The notes under the pieces are model-generated. The model was not told the origin of the DNA. It saw only the letters and a list, made by a program, of their open reading frames with translations, and searched no databases. Both the position numbers and the translations under genes were made by a program. A stretch of DNA of 64,000 bases from Streptomyces sp. NBC_01267 (GTDB lineage: Bacteria > Actinomycetota > Actinomycetes > Streptomycetales > Streptomycetaceae), in contig NZ_CP108455.1 in assembly GCF_036241575.1 (NCBI RefSeq), positions 6,989,001 through 7,053,000 of the forward strand, in the 5' to 3' direction. Position 1 is the stretch's first letter. Each line of letters opens with the position of its first letter. Shown here one piece after another: positions 25,432-34,178 of this stretch.

Positions 25432-26038
25432 CACGATCGAAGGCCCCCGGAGGGAAGACGTCCTGCCCGACACGGCCACGGCCGCGGTCAAGATCGTGAT
25501 CGTGGGTGGATTCGGGGTCGGCAAGACGACGATGGTGCGTTCGGTGAGCGAGATCCGCCCGCTGACCACCGAGGAGACGATGACCCAGGCCGGGGTCGGC
25601 GTCGACGACAACTCCGGGGTGGAGAGCAAGACCGCCACCACGGTGGCGATGGACTTCGGCCGTATCAGCATCAGCGAACAACTGGTGCTGTACCTCTTCG
25701 GCACACCCGGCCAGGAGCGGTTCTGGTTCCTGTGGAACGGCCTGTTCGAGGGGGCGCTCGGCGCCGTCGTGCTGGTCGACACCCGGCGGCTGGAGGTCAG
25801 CTTCGACGTGATCGGCCGGCTGGAGGAGCGCGGGGTGCCGTTCATCGTCGCCATCAACACCTTCCCCGACGCCCCCCGGCACGGTCTGGAGGCACTGCGG
25901 ATCGCGCTGGATCTGCCCGACGAGGTCCCGATCGTCGACTGCGACGCCAGGCAGCGCGCCTCCAGCCGCGACACCCTGATGGCACTCATGCGCTATCTGC
26001 ACGCCCTCGCCATGCGACGCGCCCAGGGCGGGACGTGA
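25412..26038 (+). CDS. cvnD: Conservon GTPase CvnD
   Basis: The 208-residue small GTPase has P-loop GGFGVGKTT (residues 32-40). Further on are the switch region ETMTQAGVGVDD, a G3-type FGTPGQERFWFLWNGL, and a G4-like AINTF in place of NKxD, as is usual for this ATP/GTP-binding conservon family. The domain is MglA/Arf-like. It overlaps cvnC by 20 nt and lies 82 nt before the P450 gene, all on the same strand, so the five genes probably form one operon. The P450 is the likely downstream partner or output of this conservon type. Confidence 0.93.
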   Translation: MDSRSSDTIEGPRREDVLPDTATAAVKIVIVGGFGVGKTTMVRSVSEIRPLTTEETMTQAGVGVDDNSGVESKTATTVAMDFGRISISEQLVLYLFGTPGQERFWFLWNGLFEGALGAVVLVDTRRLEVSFDVIGRLEERGVPFIVAINTFPDAPRHGLEALRIALDLPDEVPIVDCDARQRASSRDTLMALMRYLHALAMRRAQGGT

Positions 26039-26120
26039 CGGTCCCCCGCCTCGCGGCGCCCGGCCCCGGCCTGTGCGAGAACCCCCAGATCCGTCCCCGT
26101 CCGTACGCATTGGAGTGACC

Positions 26121-27620
26121 GTGACAACCCCCTTCGACCACCGGCCCGGCACCGACGGCGCGGTAGTACCGCCCCCGGAGTGCCCGGCCCACGGGCACGG
26201 CCCCGGTGGGCTGCGCCGGCTGTACGGGGCCGAGGCCGAGAGCGACCCGATGGGTCTGTACGAGAAGCTGCGTGCCGAACACGGTTCGGTGGCACCGGTG
26301 TTGCTGCACGGCGATGTGCCGGCCTGGTTGGTGCTCGGCCACAGCGAGAACCTGTACATGACCCGTACGCCCTCGCTCTTCTCCCGCGACTCCCGCCGCT
26401 GGCGCGCCCTGCAGGACGGCTCGGCCACCCCGGACCACCCGCTCGCGCCGATCTTCACCTGGCAGCCGGTCTGTGTCTTCGCCGACGGCGCCGACCACGA
26501 ACGTCTGCGTGGTGCGGTCATGGACGCCATGTCGTACATCGACACCCGCAGCACCCGCCGCTTCATCAACCGCTTCAGTAACCGGCTGGTCAACGAGTTC
26601 TGCCAGGACGGCAGAGCCGACCTGGTCAGCCGCTTCGCCGAACACCTGCCGATGATGGTGATGTGCCAGATCCTCGGCATGCCGGAGGAGTACAACGAAC
26701 GGCTGGTGCAGGCCGCCCGCGACATGATCAAGGGCACCGAGACCGCCATCGCGAGCAACGCCTACGTGATGGCCGCGATCAACCGGCTGGTGGCCCAGCG
26801 CCGGTCCGCACCGCAGGAGGACTTCGCCACCCGGCTGATCGAGCACCCGGCGGGACTCAGCGACGACGAGGTCGCCCAGCACCTGCGGCTCGTGCTCATC
26901 GCCGCCTACGAGACCACCACCAACCTGATCGCCAACGTGCTGCGCATGGTGCTCACCGACCCCCGCTTCAGGGCCCAGTTGAGCGGCGGTCACATGACCG
27001 TGCCCGAGGCGGTGGAACAGACCCTCTGGGACGAGCCGCCGTTCACCACGATCTTCGGCCGCTGGGCGGTCGGCGACACCGAGCTGGGCGGCCAGCAGAT
27101 CAAGGCGGGCGACGCCCTGGTGGTCGGGATCGCCGCGGCCAACATCGACCCGGTGGTCCGTCCCGACCCGCACGCCTCCATGCAGGGCAACCGCGCGCAC
27201 CTGGCGTTCAGCGGCGGCGCCCACGAGTGTCCGGGGCAGGACATCGGCCGCGCCATCGCGGACGTGGGCGTCGACGCCCTGCTGATGCGGCTCCCCGATG
27301 TGGAGCTGGCCGTCGCGGAGCACGAGCTCCGCTGGGTCGGCTCACTGATGTCCCGTCAACTCGTGGAGCTGCCGGTGGAGTTCGCCCCGCGTCCGCCCCA
27401 GGACGTCATGGTCGCGCCATCGCCCGCAGCGATGCCCGCGCCCCGCACCGACTGGGAGGTCACCTCGCACCCCACGGACGGACCGGCACCTGCCGCCCAG
27501 TCGGCCCCGCCGGTCCAAGCCCCGCCGGCCGGACCCCCCGGCAGCGGATTCCCCGCGCAGCGGGATCCGGACCCGAAGGGGCTGTGGCAGGTCCTGACGA
27601 GCTGGTGGCGCGGCTACTGA
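26121..27620 (+). CDS. cvnE: Cytochrome P450, CYP157C-like, lacking the ExxR motif (CvnE/RarE)
   Basis: The GTG at 26121 (TTGGAG upstream) gives 499 residues. The heme loop FSGGAHECPG places the thiolate Cys at residue 370, and the I-helix reads LIAAYETTT. The K-helix, where nearly all P450s have ExxR, reads EQTLW starting at residue 299, so both the Glu and the Arg are replaced. This is the hallmark of Streptomyces CYP157C (CYP157C1 of conservon 9 has EQSLW). The C-terminal 100 residues are a disordered Pro-rich extension ending GLWQVLTSWWRGY, which could mediate membrane or complex binding. The gene end overlaps the convergent terpene synthase gene by 7 nt. Substrate unknown. Confidence 0.92.
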   Translation: MTTPFDHRPGTDGAVVPPPECPAHGHGPGGLRRLYGAEAESDPMGLYEKLRAEHGSVAPVLLHGDVPAWLVLGHSENLYMTRTPSLFSRDSRRWRALQDGSATPDHPLAPIFTWQPVCVFADGADHERLRGAVMDAMSYIDTRSTRRFINRFSNRLVNEFCQDGRADLVSRFAEHLPMMVMCQILGMPEEYNERLVQAARDMIKGTETAIASNAYVMAAINRLVAQRRSAPQEDFATRLIEHPAGLSDDEVAQHLRLVLIAAYETTTNLIANVLRMVLTDPRFRAQLSGGHMTVPEAVEQTLWDEPPFTTIFGRWAVGDTELGGQQIKAGDALVVGIAAANIDPVVRPDPHASMQGNRAHLAFSGGAHECPGQDIGRAIADVGVDALLMRLPDVELAVAEHELRWVGSLMSRQLVELPVEFAPRPPQDVMVAPSPAAMPAPRTDWEVTSHPTDGPAPAAQSAPPVQAPPAGPPGSGFPAQRDPDPKGLWQVLTSWWRGY

Positions 27621-28696
27621 CCGTCCAGCTGGTCCCACCACCAGGAGAGTGAGGCCACCGGGAGCGGGTCCTGGTCCAGTACGGCCGGGAGCCGCTTCCA
27701 CCAGCTCTCCGGCTCGGCGGTGGGAGTGCCGGGTACGGAGTAGCGGGGGCAGACCGAAGCCCAGTCGAGGTGGCCCCGCACGAACTGGCCCAACCCGTCG
27801 AGATAGGCCCGCAGTTCGATCCTGGCGTCCTTGAGCACTTGGTCGCGCAGCCGCAGGAAGAGCACCATCACCCGGTCGCGCATGACCACGGCCTCCTGCT
27901 GCGCGCGGGGCCCGTCGAGGCCGAACTCCTGGGCGAGGACGTCGATCAGGTTGAGGTCGTCGCCCGCGCGGAGGATCTCCTTGTTGCGGGAGTAGAGGTC
28001 GTTGTCCCAGCTGACCAGCGTCCAGGTGATCTCGGTCAGTGCGCGTACCCGGGGATCCTCCAGCTCCTCGTCGGTGAGGGAGAAGCCGCCGACGATCTCG
28101 ATCATCGCGGTGGACGGGGCCATTCCTATGGCCCGCATCCAGAGGGTGACGTAGTCGTCCAGCGAGGGAAGACCGGAACTGCTGCGCCAGGTCGCCTCCC
28201 AGACGAGGCCTGACGTATAGACCCGCATGGCCTCGGTGAAGCGGCGCAGCTGCCGGGGCGACGCGTACTGGGCGAGGTCCCGACGGATGGCGCGCAGGAC
28301 CGCGGTGCGTGGTGACTCACCGGGGGTGGGGACCGCGTGCGGGGCCTCTACGGCCCGCATGATGCGGCCGGTCTCCTGGGCGAGCAGGCCCGCGGTGACG
28401 TCGGACTCGTCGCACAGTCCGTCGTCGAGCGAGAACAGCACGGCGTGCAGCCGGGCCATCAGTGTGAGGCGTTCCAGCCGCCCGTACGGCATGGTCGAGG
28501 CGGTGAGACCACCGAAGTCGCAGAGGGTGAGTCGACGGCGTTGGTGTTCGTCGGTGTCGAGGTCCTGCCGCAGCATCCACTGGACGGTCGCCTCGTTGAG
28601 CGAGGCCGCCGCGGGATGTGCGGCGGGCGGGACCGGGCAGTAGAAGGGAACGGCCGGAAGCTGCTGAACCAGCCGTTGTTGCTGGGCGACGGTCAC
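27614..28696 (-). CDS. Class I terpene synthase
   Basis: The GTG at 28696 behind a GGAGG site gives 360 residues, a typical length for bacterial sesquiterpene cyclases. The Asp-rich motif is DDGLCDE at residues 91-97, and the NSE motif NDLYSRNKE starts at Asn232 (Asn232, Ser236, Glu240). Both bind the Mg2+/diphosphate of farnesyl (or geranyl) diphosphate. A C-terminal WWWDQLDGQ ends the protein. Product identity cannot be predicted from motifs. It converges on the conservon P450 with a 7-nt overlap, so the P450 could act on the terpene, but opposite strands mean separate transcription. Confidence 0.9.
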   Translation of the reverse strand: MTVAQQQRLVQQLPAVPFYCPVPPAAHPAAASLNEATVQWMLRQDLDTDEHQRRRLTLCDFGGLTASTMPYGRLERLTLMARLHAVLFSLDDGLCDESDVTAGLLAQETGRIMRAVEAPHAVPTPGESPRTAVLRAIRRDLAQYASPRQLRRFTEAMRVYTSGLVWEATWRSSSGLPSLDDYVTLWMRAIGMAPSTAMIEIVGGFSLTDEELEDPRVRALTEITWTLVSWDNDLYSRNKEILRAGDDLNLIDVLAQEFGLDGPRAQQEAVVMRDRVMVLFLRLRDQVLKDARIELRAYLDGLGQFVRGHLDWASVCPRYSVPGTPTAEPESWWKRLPAVLDQDPLPVASLSWWWDQLDGQ

Positions 28697-28892
28697 GATC
28701 AGCCTCCAAGTGCGGAACCCCTGATGATGCGCTGGAGCGTATATGCCCACGCCCGATCGTTGTTCACCATACAACTAGCCTTCGGACGCCCTCAATTGAC
28801 AAAAAGATGTCCGGATTCAGCTCTGGCGTTCCTGCGATTCTGTGTTGTCGCTGCCTGGCCGGGTGTGTCGGCGGGCCCGGACCCTGCGGGAT

Positions 28893-29855
28893 TCAGACAG
28901 TGACGGTCCGCTCGGCCGAAAACGTTCCCCAGTTCCCGTCAGGCAGCTTCGCGCGGATCTTCACACGGTAGGTCGTGCCCGGCTTCTCGCGTACCGCGAA
29001 GGTGTACGTGGCCGCGTGCTGCGGGGCGGCCGCACCCCAGACGATCGTCGTGGTGAGCTTGCCGTCGAGGTACATCTGATACCCCGTCACCTCACCGTCG
29101 GTGTCCGGCGGGACCCAGCTCAGCTCGACCGAGCGGACACCCTTGACGGTGCGGGCGGTCGCCCGGAAACCGGTCGGCTCGGTGCTGGGTCCCTGGCCCG
29201 GCGCGGACGCCGTGGTCAGATCGACGGACCCGCTCGGCGCCGAGGAGTTGTCGGCGCCGTCCCGCGCCCGGACGGTGAAGGTGTACACGGTGGCGGGCCG
29301 CAGCCCCGTGATCCGTGCCGTGGTGAGATCGCCGCCGACCGTGTGGATCTTCGACTGGCCCTGGTACACGTCGTACGACGTGACGCGGACGTCGTCCGTC
29401 GACCTGGTCCAGGAGAGCGTCGCGGCATGTGCGCCCCCGGCCCTGACCCGCAGGTCCCCCGGACGGGACGGGGCCCGGTGGTCGTCGGGCACCCGGGCCG
29501 GCAGGGTGACGCGGACCGGTCGGCTCCTCGGGGAGAAGCGGCCCGCCGCGTTCTTCGCCCGGACGGTGAACTCATAGGCGGTGGACGGCCGCAGACCGAT
29601 GATGTCGACCATGGTCGTACCGGCCCCGACGGTCCTGGCCTTGGTGCCCGCGCGGAATATCTCGTATCCCGTGACCCCGTCCGCCGTCGCGTCCGGCGTC
29701 CACATGACATGGGCGGAGGTGGCGCTACTGGCCTGCACCGACACACCGGCCGGGGTCGACGGGCCCCGGGCGTGCGGCTGCCCGCCCCCGCCGCAGGCGG
29801 TGAGCAGCAGACAGGCGGTGGCGGCCAGCAGGGCGAATCGGGAAGGGTGTTGCAC
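28893..29855 (-). CDS. Lipoprotein with three fibronectin type III domains
   Basis: The 320-residue secreted lipoprotein has a signal peptide with lipobox LTAC (Cys21). Three FnIII modules lie at about residues 32-115, 128-212 and 225-318, each showing the ATLSW / GLRPATxYxFTVRAxD pattern. No catalytic domain is present, so it is probably a surface adhesin or spacer protein. FnIII modules are common in Streptomyces chitin- and polysaccharide-related exoproteins. The GTG start is 40 bp from a DasR-like sequence at 29892-29907, which would fit control by amino-sugar availability. Confidence 0.85.
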   Translation of the reverse strand: MQHPSRFALLAATACLLLTACGGGGQPHARGPSTPAGVSVQASSATSAHVMWTPDATADGVTGYEIFRAGTKARTVGAGTTMVDIIGLRPSTAYEFTVRAKNAAGRFSPRSRPVRVTLPARVPDDHRAPSRPGDLRVRAGGAHAATLSWTRSTDDVRVTSYDVYQGQSKIHTVGGDLTTARITGLRPATVYTFTVRARDGADNSSAPSGSVDLTTASAPGQGPSTEPTGFRATARTVKGVRSVELSWVPPDTDGEVTGYQMYLDGKLTTTIVWGAAAPQHAATYTFAVREKPGTTYRVKIRAKLPDGNWGTFSAERTVTV

Positions 29856-29891
29856 GGGGTCCGGTCTCCGTCCGACGGAAGGGTCGTGCCT

Positions 29892-29907
29892 AAAGGTCTA
29901 GACATAT
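29892..29907. promoter_or_regulatory. DasR-like (dre) operator candidate
   Basis: The palindromic core GGTCTAGAC at 29895-29903 matches the centre of the DasR consensus (TGGTCTAGACCA); the flanks are poorer (AAA on the left, ATA on the right). It lies 40 bp upstream of the FnIII lipoprotein start and 180 bp upstream of the alpha-galactosidase gene. DasR is the GntR-family N-acetylglucosamine regulator of streptomycetes. The match is partial. Confidence 0.4.
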
Positions 29908-30085
29908 ATGGCACACCGGGTGGCGTACAACAAGGGGGCGGCCGGAGCCCCGTTCCGAGGCGTAGCCGGGGCACAGCCGGGGCACCGATGACCTTCGCGG
30001 GACTGCCCCTCGGCCCCGGGCCGCTCCGATACGGAGTGCGGGACCGCAGGCGCAGGACCGAAGAACCGTAGAGAGGAACCCCCGT

Positions 30086-32263
30086 ATGACCCGCACCACC
30101 CCGCGGACCGTCCGGCTGCGCGCAGCCGGAGTCAGCCTCGTCGTCGAGCTGTGCGCTCCGGTGCCCCGGATCCTGCACTGGGGCGAGGACCTGGGTGAAC
30201 TCACCGACGAGGACTGCGCCGCTCTCGGCCTGACCGCCGACGGCGCCGCGCTCATCAACGCCCTGGACGCACCGCGGCAGTTCACCGTCTGGCCGACGGA
30301 GGCCGACGGCTGGTCCGGCACCCCCGCCCACCAGGGCCACCTCGCGGGCACCGCCACCGCGCCGAAACCCCACCTCGTCGGCGCCGAGGAGCGCGACGGC
30401 GAACTGGTCATCCGGCTCGCCGAGGACACGGCCGGTCTCGATCTCACCCTCAGCTACCGGCTCGACCCCTCGGGCCTGCTCGCGGTGCGGACCGAGGTCG
30501 CCCGTCGGACGGACGCCGCCGACCCCGCCCCGTACGACCTGAGCGGCGTCACCACGCTGCTGCCGCTGCCGCGCCGGGCCGAGGAGATCCTCGACTTCAC
30601 CGGCAAGTGGTGCCGTGAGCGCTCCCCGCAGCGCAGGCCGCTCGGCCACGGCAGCCACGTACGGGAACTGCGCCGCGGCAGGACCGGTCAGGACTCCCCG
30701 TACCTCCTCACCGTCGGGGTCCCCGGCTTCGGCTTCCGCCGCGGTGAGGTCTGGGGCCTGCACATCGGCTGGAGCGGCAACCAGCGCTGGCTGGCCGAGC
30801 AACTGCCGGAAGGCGCGGGCGTGCACGCCTCCGTGCTCGGCGGCGGCGAACTGCTCGCGCCGGGCGAGATACGGCTGGCACCGGGGGAGTCGTACACCTC
30901 GCCGCTCTGCTGGTTCGGCTGGTCCGACGCCGGGCTCGACGGTCTCGCCGACCGCTTCCACACGCTGCTCAGGGCCCGCCCCGCGCACCCGTCGACGCCC
31001 CGCCCGCTGACCCTCAACAGCTGGGAGGCCGTGTACTTCGACCACCGGCCCGAGCGGCTGCTCGCGCTCGCCGACGCGGCGGCGGACATCGGGGTGGAGC
31101 GGTTCGTCCTCGACGACGGATGGTTCACCGGCCGGCGCGACGACACCGCCGGGCTCGGTGACTGGACCGTCGACAGGACCAGGTGGCCGGACGGACTCAC
31201 CCCGCTGGCCGACCGGGTGCACGCGCACGGCATGGAGTTCGGGCTCTGGGTCGAACCCGAAATGGTCAACCCCGACTCGGACCTCGCCCGCGCGCACCCC
31301 GAGTGGATCCTCGCGCCGGCGGCCGGACTCGGCCCGGCCTCCCGTCATCAGTACCCGCTCGACATCGCGCATCCCGACGCCTGGAAGTACCTGCTGGAGT
31401 CGTTGGACGTGATCGTCACGGAGTACTCCGTCGACTACCTGAAATGGGACTACAACCGGGATCTGCACGAGGCGGTCCGGCGGACGGCGGACGGCCGGGA
31501 CCGGCCGGGCGTCCACGCCCGGACCGAGGCCCTGTACCGGCTGCTCGACGCACTCAGGTCCCGGCATCCGGCGCTGGAGATCGAGAGCTGCTCCAGCGGC
31601 GGCGCCCGGATCGACCTGGGCGTTCTCGGCCGTACGGACCGGGTGTGGGCGTCGGACTGCAACGACCCGGTGGAACGCCAGGCCATCCAGCGCTGGACCG
31701 GCCAGCTGCTGCCGCCCGAGCTGATCGGCTCCCACGTCGGGGAGACCCGCAGCCACACCACCGGACGGCTGACGGACAGCTCGTTCCGGCTGCTGACCGC
31801 GCTGTTCGCGCACGCCGGGATCGAGCGGGACGTCACCGACTGCCCGCCGGCGGAACGCGCGGTGCTGCGGGAGTGGGCGGCGCTCTACAAGGAACTGCGT
31901 CCGCTGCTGCACACCGGCCGGGTGGTCCGGGCGGATCTGAGCGGTGACGCCGCGCTGCTGCACGGTGTGGTGGCGCAGGACGCGAGCGCCGCCCTGTACT
32001 GCTGGGCGCGGCTGGTGACTTCGCCGGAGGGCCAGTCGGGCCGGATCGCACTGCCGGGCCTGGACCGCACCCGGCGCTACCGGGTGCGGATCAGGACGGA
32101 GGCCGGACTGCCCTCGTTCCGCGAGGGGCTGGGCCCCGCCTGGGTCACCGCCGCCCTGGAGGGCTGGGTGGCGCTGCCCGGATCCGTCCTCAGCGGAGCA
32201 GGGGTTCCGATGCCGGCGCTCGATCCGGGGCAGGCACTGCTGATCGAGGTGCGGCAGGGGTAG
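30086..32263 (+). CDS. Alpha-galactosidase, glycoside hydrolase family 36
   Basis: The 725-residue cytosolic GH36 enzyme (no signal peptide) has an N-terminal beta-supersandwich to about residue 300, then the catalytic (beta/alpha)8 barrel. The barrel shows VLDDGWFTGRRDD, GLWVEPEMVNPDSDL, the nucleophile Asp455 in YLKWDYNRD, ESCSSGGARIDLGVL, and the acid/base Asp524 in WASDCNDPVERQ. It hydrolyses alpha-1,6-galactosides such as melibiose and raffinose. GAGGAAC precedes the ATG. The terminal 74 nt overlap the convergent DMT-family gene. No transporter lies beside it. Confidence 0.94.
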   Translation: MTRTTPRTVRLRAAGVSLVVELCAPVPRILHWGEDLGELTDEDCAALGLTADGAALINALDAPRQFTVWPTEADGWSGTPAHQGHLAGTATAPKPHLVGAEERDGELVIRLAEDTAGLDLTLSYRLDPSGLLAVRTEVARRTDAADPAPYDLSGVTTLLPLPRRAEEILDFTGKWCRERSPQRRPLGHGSHVRELRRGRTGQDSPYLLTVGVPGFGFRRGEVWGLHIGWSGNQRWLAEQLPEGAGVHASVLGGGELLAPGEIRLAPGESYTSPLCWFGWSDAGLDGLADRFHTLLRARPAHPSTPRPLTLNSWEAVYFDHRPERLLALADAAADIGVERFVLDDGWFTGRRDDTAGLGDWTVDRTRWPDGLTPLADRVHAHGMEFGLWVEPEMVNPDSDLARAHPEWILAPAAGLGPASRHQYPLDIAHPDAWKYLLESLDVIVTEYSVDYLKWDYNRDLHEAVRRTADGRDRPGVHARTEALYRLLDALRSRHPALEIESCSSGGARIDLGVLGRTDRVWASDCNDPVERQAIQRWTGQLLPPELIGSHVGETRSHTTGRLTDSSFRLLTALFAHAGIERDVTDCPPAERAVLREWAALYKELRPLLHTGRVVRADLSGDAALLHGVVAQDASAALYCWARLVTSPEGQSGRIALPGLDRTRRYRVRIRTEAGLPSFREGLGPAWVTAALEGWVALPGSVLSGAGVPMPALDPGQALLIEVRQG

Positions 32264-33110
32264 CGGCGGCAGAGACAGTTACCGTCGCCCGGGTCAGCAG
32301 CACCACGCCCCGGGCGGCGGCTGCCGCCCCCACCAGGGCGAGCAGCAGCCCGACCGCGCCGCCCTGGAGGCGCTCGCCGAGCAGGGCCAGGCCGATCACC
32401 GAGGCCGCGACCGGGTTGGCGAGGGTGACCATCGCGAGGGGTGCGCCGAGGCCTTCGCGGTACGCGGTCTGGGAGAGCAGCAGCCCGCCCACCGCGAAGG
32501 CCGCGACGAGCAGCCCCATGATCACGGTCCGCGGGCCGAGCACGTCCGAGGTGTGGTCGGTGACCGAGACCGTCACGGTCTGGGTGAGCGCCGACGCGAC
32601 CCCGGAGACGACCCCGGACGCGGTGGCGAACCGCAGACCGGGCCGTGCGCCGGGCCGTCCGGCGCGCCGGACGAGCACGGAGACCAGGACGACGACCGCG
32701 GCGGCGATCCCCAGCGCCTCCGGCAGCGAGAGGGTTTCGTGCGGGGGAGTGCCCCCGGTGGTCAGCAGCAGCGCGCCGAGCCCGAGCAGGGTGAGCACGG
32801 TGCCGCGCCACTCGATCCGGGAGACCCGGCGCCCGGCGAGGCGGGCGCCCAACGGCACCGCGGCGACCAGGGTGAGCGCGCCGAGCGGCTGCACGAGGGT
32901 GAGCGGACCGTACTTCAGCGCCACCACGTGCAGCACCGCACCCGCGGCGTTCAGTCCGACCGCCCACCACCAGGCCCCACGGCCGAGCAGCCGCAGCAGC
33001 CCGGACTTCGGCCGGGTGCGGGAGGCGAGGCGTTCCTGCGCCACCGCGGCCGTCGCGTAGCCGACGGCGGACAGCAGCGAGAGACCGACGGCCAGCAGCG
33101 TGGCGTTCAC
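32190..33110 (-). CDS. DMT/EamA-superfamily membrane protein
   Basis: The GTG at 33110 overlaps the upstream PAP2 stop (GTGA) and gives 306 residues. There are about nine to ten transmembrane helices in two halves, with LSAVGYATAAVAQERLASR at the start and LALLGERLQGGAVGLLLALVGAAAAARG near the end, the pattern of the DMT superfamily (DMT_YdcZ/NIPA-like group). The short C-terminal tail is Ala/Pro-rich. It is coupled to the PAP2 gene, so a shared role in lipid or small-molecule handling is possible. Its 3' end overlaps the alpha-galactosidase gene. Substrate unknown. Confidence 0.82.
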   Translation of the reverse strand: MNATLLAVGLSLLSAVGYATAAVAQERLASRTRPKSGLLRLLGRGAWWWAVGLNAAGAVLHVVALKYGPLTLVQPLGALTLVAAVPLGARLAGRRVSRIEWRGTVLTLLGLGALLLTTGGTPPHETLSLPEALGIAAAVVVLVSVLVRRAGRPGARPGLRFATASGVVSGVASALTQTVTVSVTDHTSDVLGPRTVIMGLLVAAFAVGGLLLSQTAYREGLGAPLAMVTLANPVAASVIGLALLGERLQGGAVGLLLALVGAAAAARGVVLLTRATVTVSAAATPAAPRSAVPAPDRAPASEPLLR

Positions 33111-34003
33111 CGGCACCCCCCGTGGTCGGCGAGCGCGCGTACCGGCTCGGGGCGGGCGCCGTCGGCGGACGGGCGCGGGACATGTACGGATACGGGGACG
33201 GCGCCGGCTTCTTCGGGAGGCGCGGGCGCGACGGGGGCCGTCGCCGGGGCGGGCGGCTCCTCCGGGGTGGACGCTACCTTCGGGGCGGGCAGCTTGATGC
33301 AGACCAGCGCCGCCGCGAGCAGCACCGCGGCCACGATCGAGTCGAGCCAGTAGTGGTTGGCGGTGGCGACTATCACCAGCAGAGTGATCAGCGGGTGCAG
33401 CAGCCAGAGCCAGCGGTACCGCGAGCGGGTGGCGGCGATCAGCCCGATGGCGATCATCAGCGCCCAGCCGAAGTGCAGGGAGGGCATCGCGGCGAACTGG
33501 TTCGCCAGCGTGTCCTTGGCGGGAGCGGCTGCGTAGACGGTCGGCCCGAACCGCTGCCCCGTGTCGACCAGATGCGCCTCGGCCAGCATCCGTGGCGGGG
33601 CCAGCGGGACGAGCAGATGCAGGACCAGGGCGGCGCCGGTCAGCGCGGTGAGGACGCGACGCGTCCACACGTAGTGCCGCGGTCGGCGCCAGTACAGCCA
33701 GGCCAGGAAGAGGACGATCGCCGGGAAGTGCACGGTCGCGTAGTACGTATTCGCTATGTGTACGAGTGAATCGCTGTGCAGCACGGCCCGCTGCACGGAA
33801 CCCTCGTCGGGCAGATGCGCCCAACGCTCGAAGTCCCAGACGTGGTCGGCGTTGCGGTACGCCTCGTCGACATGTCCGCCGGCCACCTGCCTTCCCAGCT
33901 TGTAGACGAGGAAGAGTCCGACGACGAGCAGGAGCTCGCGGACCGGGGACGGTCGGGCAGAGGTGTCCGGCTCCCGGTCGGCGGGCTCGATGAGGGCATT
34001 CAT
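33107..34003 (-). CDS. PAP2-superfamily membrane phosphatase (inositolphosphotransferase-like)
   Basis: The ATG at 34003 gives 298 residues. About six membrane helices carry the PAP2 motifs PSLHFGWAL (C2 His) and NHYWLDSIVAAVL (C3 His/Asp). The region VDEAYRNADHVWDFERW is typical of the Aur1/Ipt1-like PAP2_3 group. Such enzymes hydrolyse or transfer lipid phosphates (phosphatidate, undecaprenyl-PP, inositol-P). The C-terminal 55 residues are a Pro/Ala-rich cytosolic tail. It is divergent from a TetR regulator across a repeat-rich operator region, so it is the likely target of that regulator. It is translationally coupled to the DMT gene. Confidence 0.87.
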   Translation of the reverse strand: MNALIEPADREPDTSARPSPVRELLLVVGLFLVYKLGRQVAGGHVDEAYRNADHVWDFERWAHLPDEGSVQRAVLHSDSLVHIANTYYATVHFPAIVLFLAWLYWRRPRHYVWTRRVLTALTGAALVLHLLVPLAPPRMLAEAHLVDTGQRFGPTVYAAAPAKDTLANQFAAMPSLHFGWALMIAIGLIAATRSRYRWLWLLHPLITLLVIVATANHYWLDSIVAAVLLAAALVCIKLPAPKVASTPEEPPAPATAPVAPAPPEEAGAVPVSVHVPRPSADGARPEPVRALADHGGCR

Positions 34004-34075
34004 CACCCCGGCCCCTTTGCGTTGCGAAACGAAATTACTGTGCCGTGGTCCGGACCATGGCACATCGAAACGACA

Positions 34076-34153
34076 GTGTACCGATACGTGGCCGTATCGG
34101 TACACCAGCGTATCGGTACACTGGCGTATCGGTACGATGAAGTATCGATGCTG
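34076..34153. promoter_or_regulatory. 16-bp-periodic operator array between TetR and PAP2 genes
   Basis: A perfect 13-bp inverted repeat has arms GTGTACCGATACG (34076-34088) and CGTATCGGTACAC (34093-34105) with a 4-bp centre. The right arm is then repeated directly at 34109-34121 (exact) and at 34125-34135 (first 11 bases). A degenerate copy follows at 34141-34153 (8 of 13 bases). The copies start exactly 16 bp apart (34093, 34109, 34125, 34141). The array occupies the 175-bp divergent region just before the TetR start, so it is very likely the binding platform of that regulator. Confidence 0.8.
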
Positions 34154-34178
34154 CTCGTCACACCGAAAGGGAGAGCTC

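Noticed and set aside
29216..31963. 915-codon minus-strand frame
   Set aside because: It spans the antisense of the GH36 gene and an alternative frame of the FnIII gene, with no recognisable domain.
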